Below, piece after piece: positions 63,924-64,000 of a stretch of DNA of 64,000 bases. A program made the translations under genes and the position numbers. The notes beneath the pieces are model-generated. The model saw only the letters and a list, made by a program, of their open reading frames with translations, made no database searches and had not been told where the DNA came from. Source of the stretch: Ferroplasma acidiphilum (GTDB lineage: Archaea > Thermoplasmatota > Thermoplasmata > Thermoplasmatales > Thermoplasmataceae); the NCBI RefSeq assembly GCF_002078355.1, contig NZ_CP015363.1, positions 1,240,001 through 1,304,000 on the forward strand, read 5' to 3'. The number at the start of each line of letters is the position of its first letter. Position 1 is the stretch's first letter.

Positions 63924-64000
63924 ATGGCAATATATGGAGTAGAACGAGATACAAAATCAGAGCGTGTAAGATTAACACAGAAGCCAGGGATGGTGAGAAA
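63924..64000 (+). CDS. Protein fragment at right edge
   Basis: An open frame from ATG 63924 gives MAIYGVERDTKSERVRLTQK and continues to the edge (25 complete codons). Too little is present to name a family. It lies just outside the right tRNA repeat, so it could be chromosomal or part of a larger nested element. Confidence 0.3.
   Translation, partial: MAIYGVERDTKSERVRLTQKPGMVR

Overview
The window looks like chromosome of a wall-less acidophilic archaeon of the order Thermoplasmatales, most like Ferroplasma or a close relative. The reasons are: AT-rich DNA (mid-30s % GC judged by eye), many starts about 25 bases after a TATA-like box (leaderless transcripts), GGTG/GGAGG ribosome sites inside operons, a tRNA gene without encoded CCA, and family content (thermopsin-type acid protease, TrmB regulator, DUF211, archaeal family B signal peptidase, archaeal cobalamin genes, a TPP riboswitch). 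The genus is inference.

Layout. 1-1.6 kb: edge of a nucleotide-binding protein gene, NfeD-like protein, LOG-like protein, membrane protein. 1.6-6.2 kb: two thiolases flanking a wrecked HepT/MNT toxin-antitoxin pair; hepT is split by a complete 999-bp insertion sequence with 17-bp inverted repeats and an 8-bp target duplication. 6.2-12.7 kb: an unusual signal peptidase, then divergent ilvD and ilvB-ilvN-ilvC. 12.7-16.4 kb: small proteins, pyrD-pyrK and two small TIM-barrel-like proteins. 16.5-19.7 kb: a Nudix/uracil-DNA-glycosylase fusion, a probable thiamine transporter under a TPP riboswitch, and a VIT-like/DUF211 pair. 19.9-26.6 kb: glycosyltransferase, UPF0173 hydrolase, a three-gene type IV secretion-like cassette (VirB2-like, VirB6-like, and a VirB3-VirB4 fusion) resembling the archaeal Ced/Ted DNA-import machines, DUF72 and an orphan adenine methylase. 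26.7-38.4 kb: acyl-CoA dehydrogenase and ligase, MFS carriers, MBL hydrolase, a candidate structured RNA, DUF302, Rieske protein, enoyl-CoA hydratase, and an exporter/secreted-protein/PadR cluster. 38.6-41.2 kb: cobalamin genes cbiJ-cbiC-cbiD. 41.2-50.6 kb: two amino-acid permeases, isocitrate dehydrogenase, a 50-residue Cys-rich protein, a fused 2-oxoacid dehydrogenase E1 with a separate lipoyl-domain protein, and a membrane-anchored thermopsin. 50.7-54.8 kb: more acyl-CoA genes. 54.9-62.3 kb: drug carrier, DUF309, DNA polymerase IV, CoaBC, TrmB, endonuclease IV, DUF1015 and tRNA-Thr(CGT). 62.3-63.9 kb: a 1.57-kb stretch bounded by the tRNA-Thr gene and a second copy of its 3' half, the signature of site-specific integration.

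How the genes work together. Two thiolases, an acyl-CoA dehydrogenase, two CoA ligases and two enoyl-CoA hydratases suggest aerobic breakdown of organic or fatty acids. Branched-chain amino-acid, pyrimidine, cobalamin and CoA genes show biosynthetic capacity, while permeases, thermopsin and MFS carriers fit scavenging. DNA-maintenance genes (Nudix-UDG, dinB, endonuclease IV, orphan methylase) share the window with the Ced/Ted-like cassette, which is the most notable system here. Functions are assigned from recognised motifs and family memory; no searches were run.
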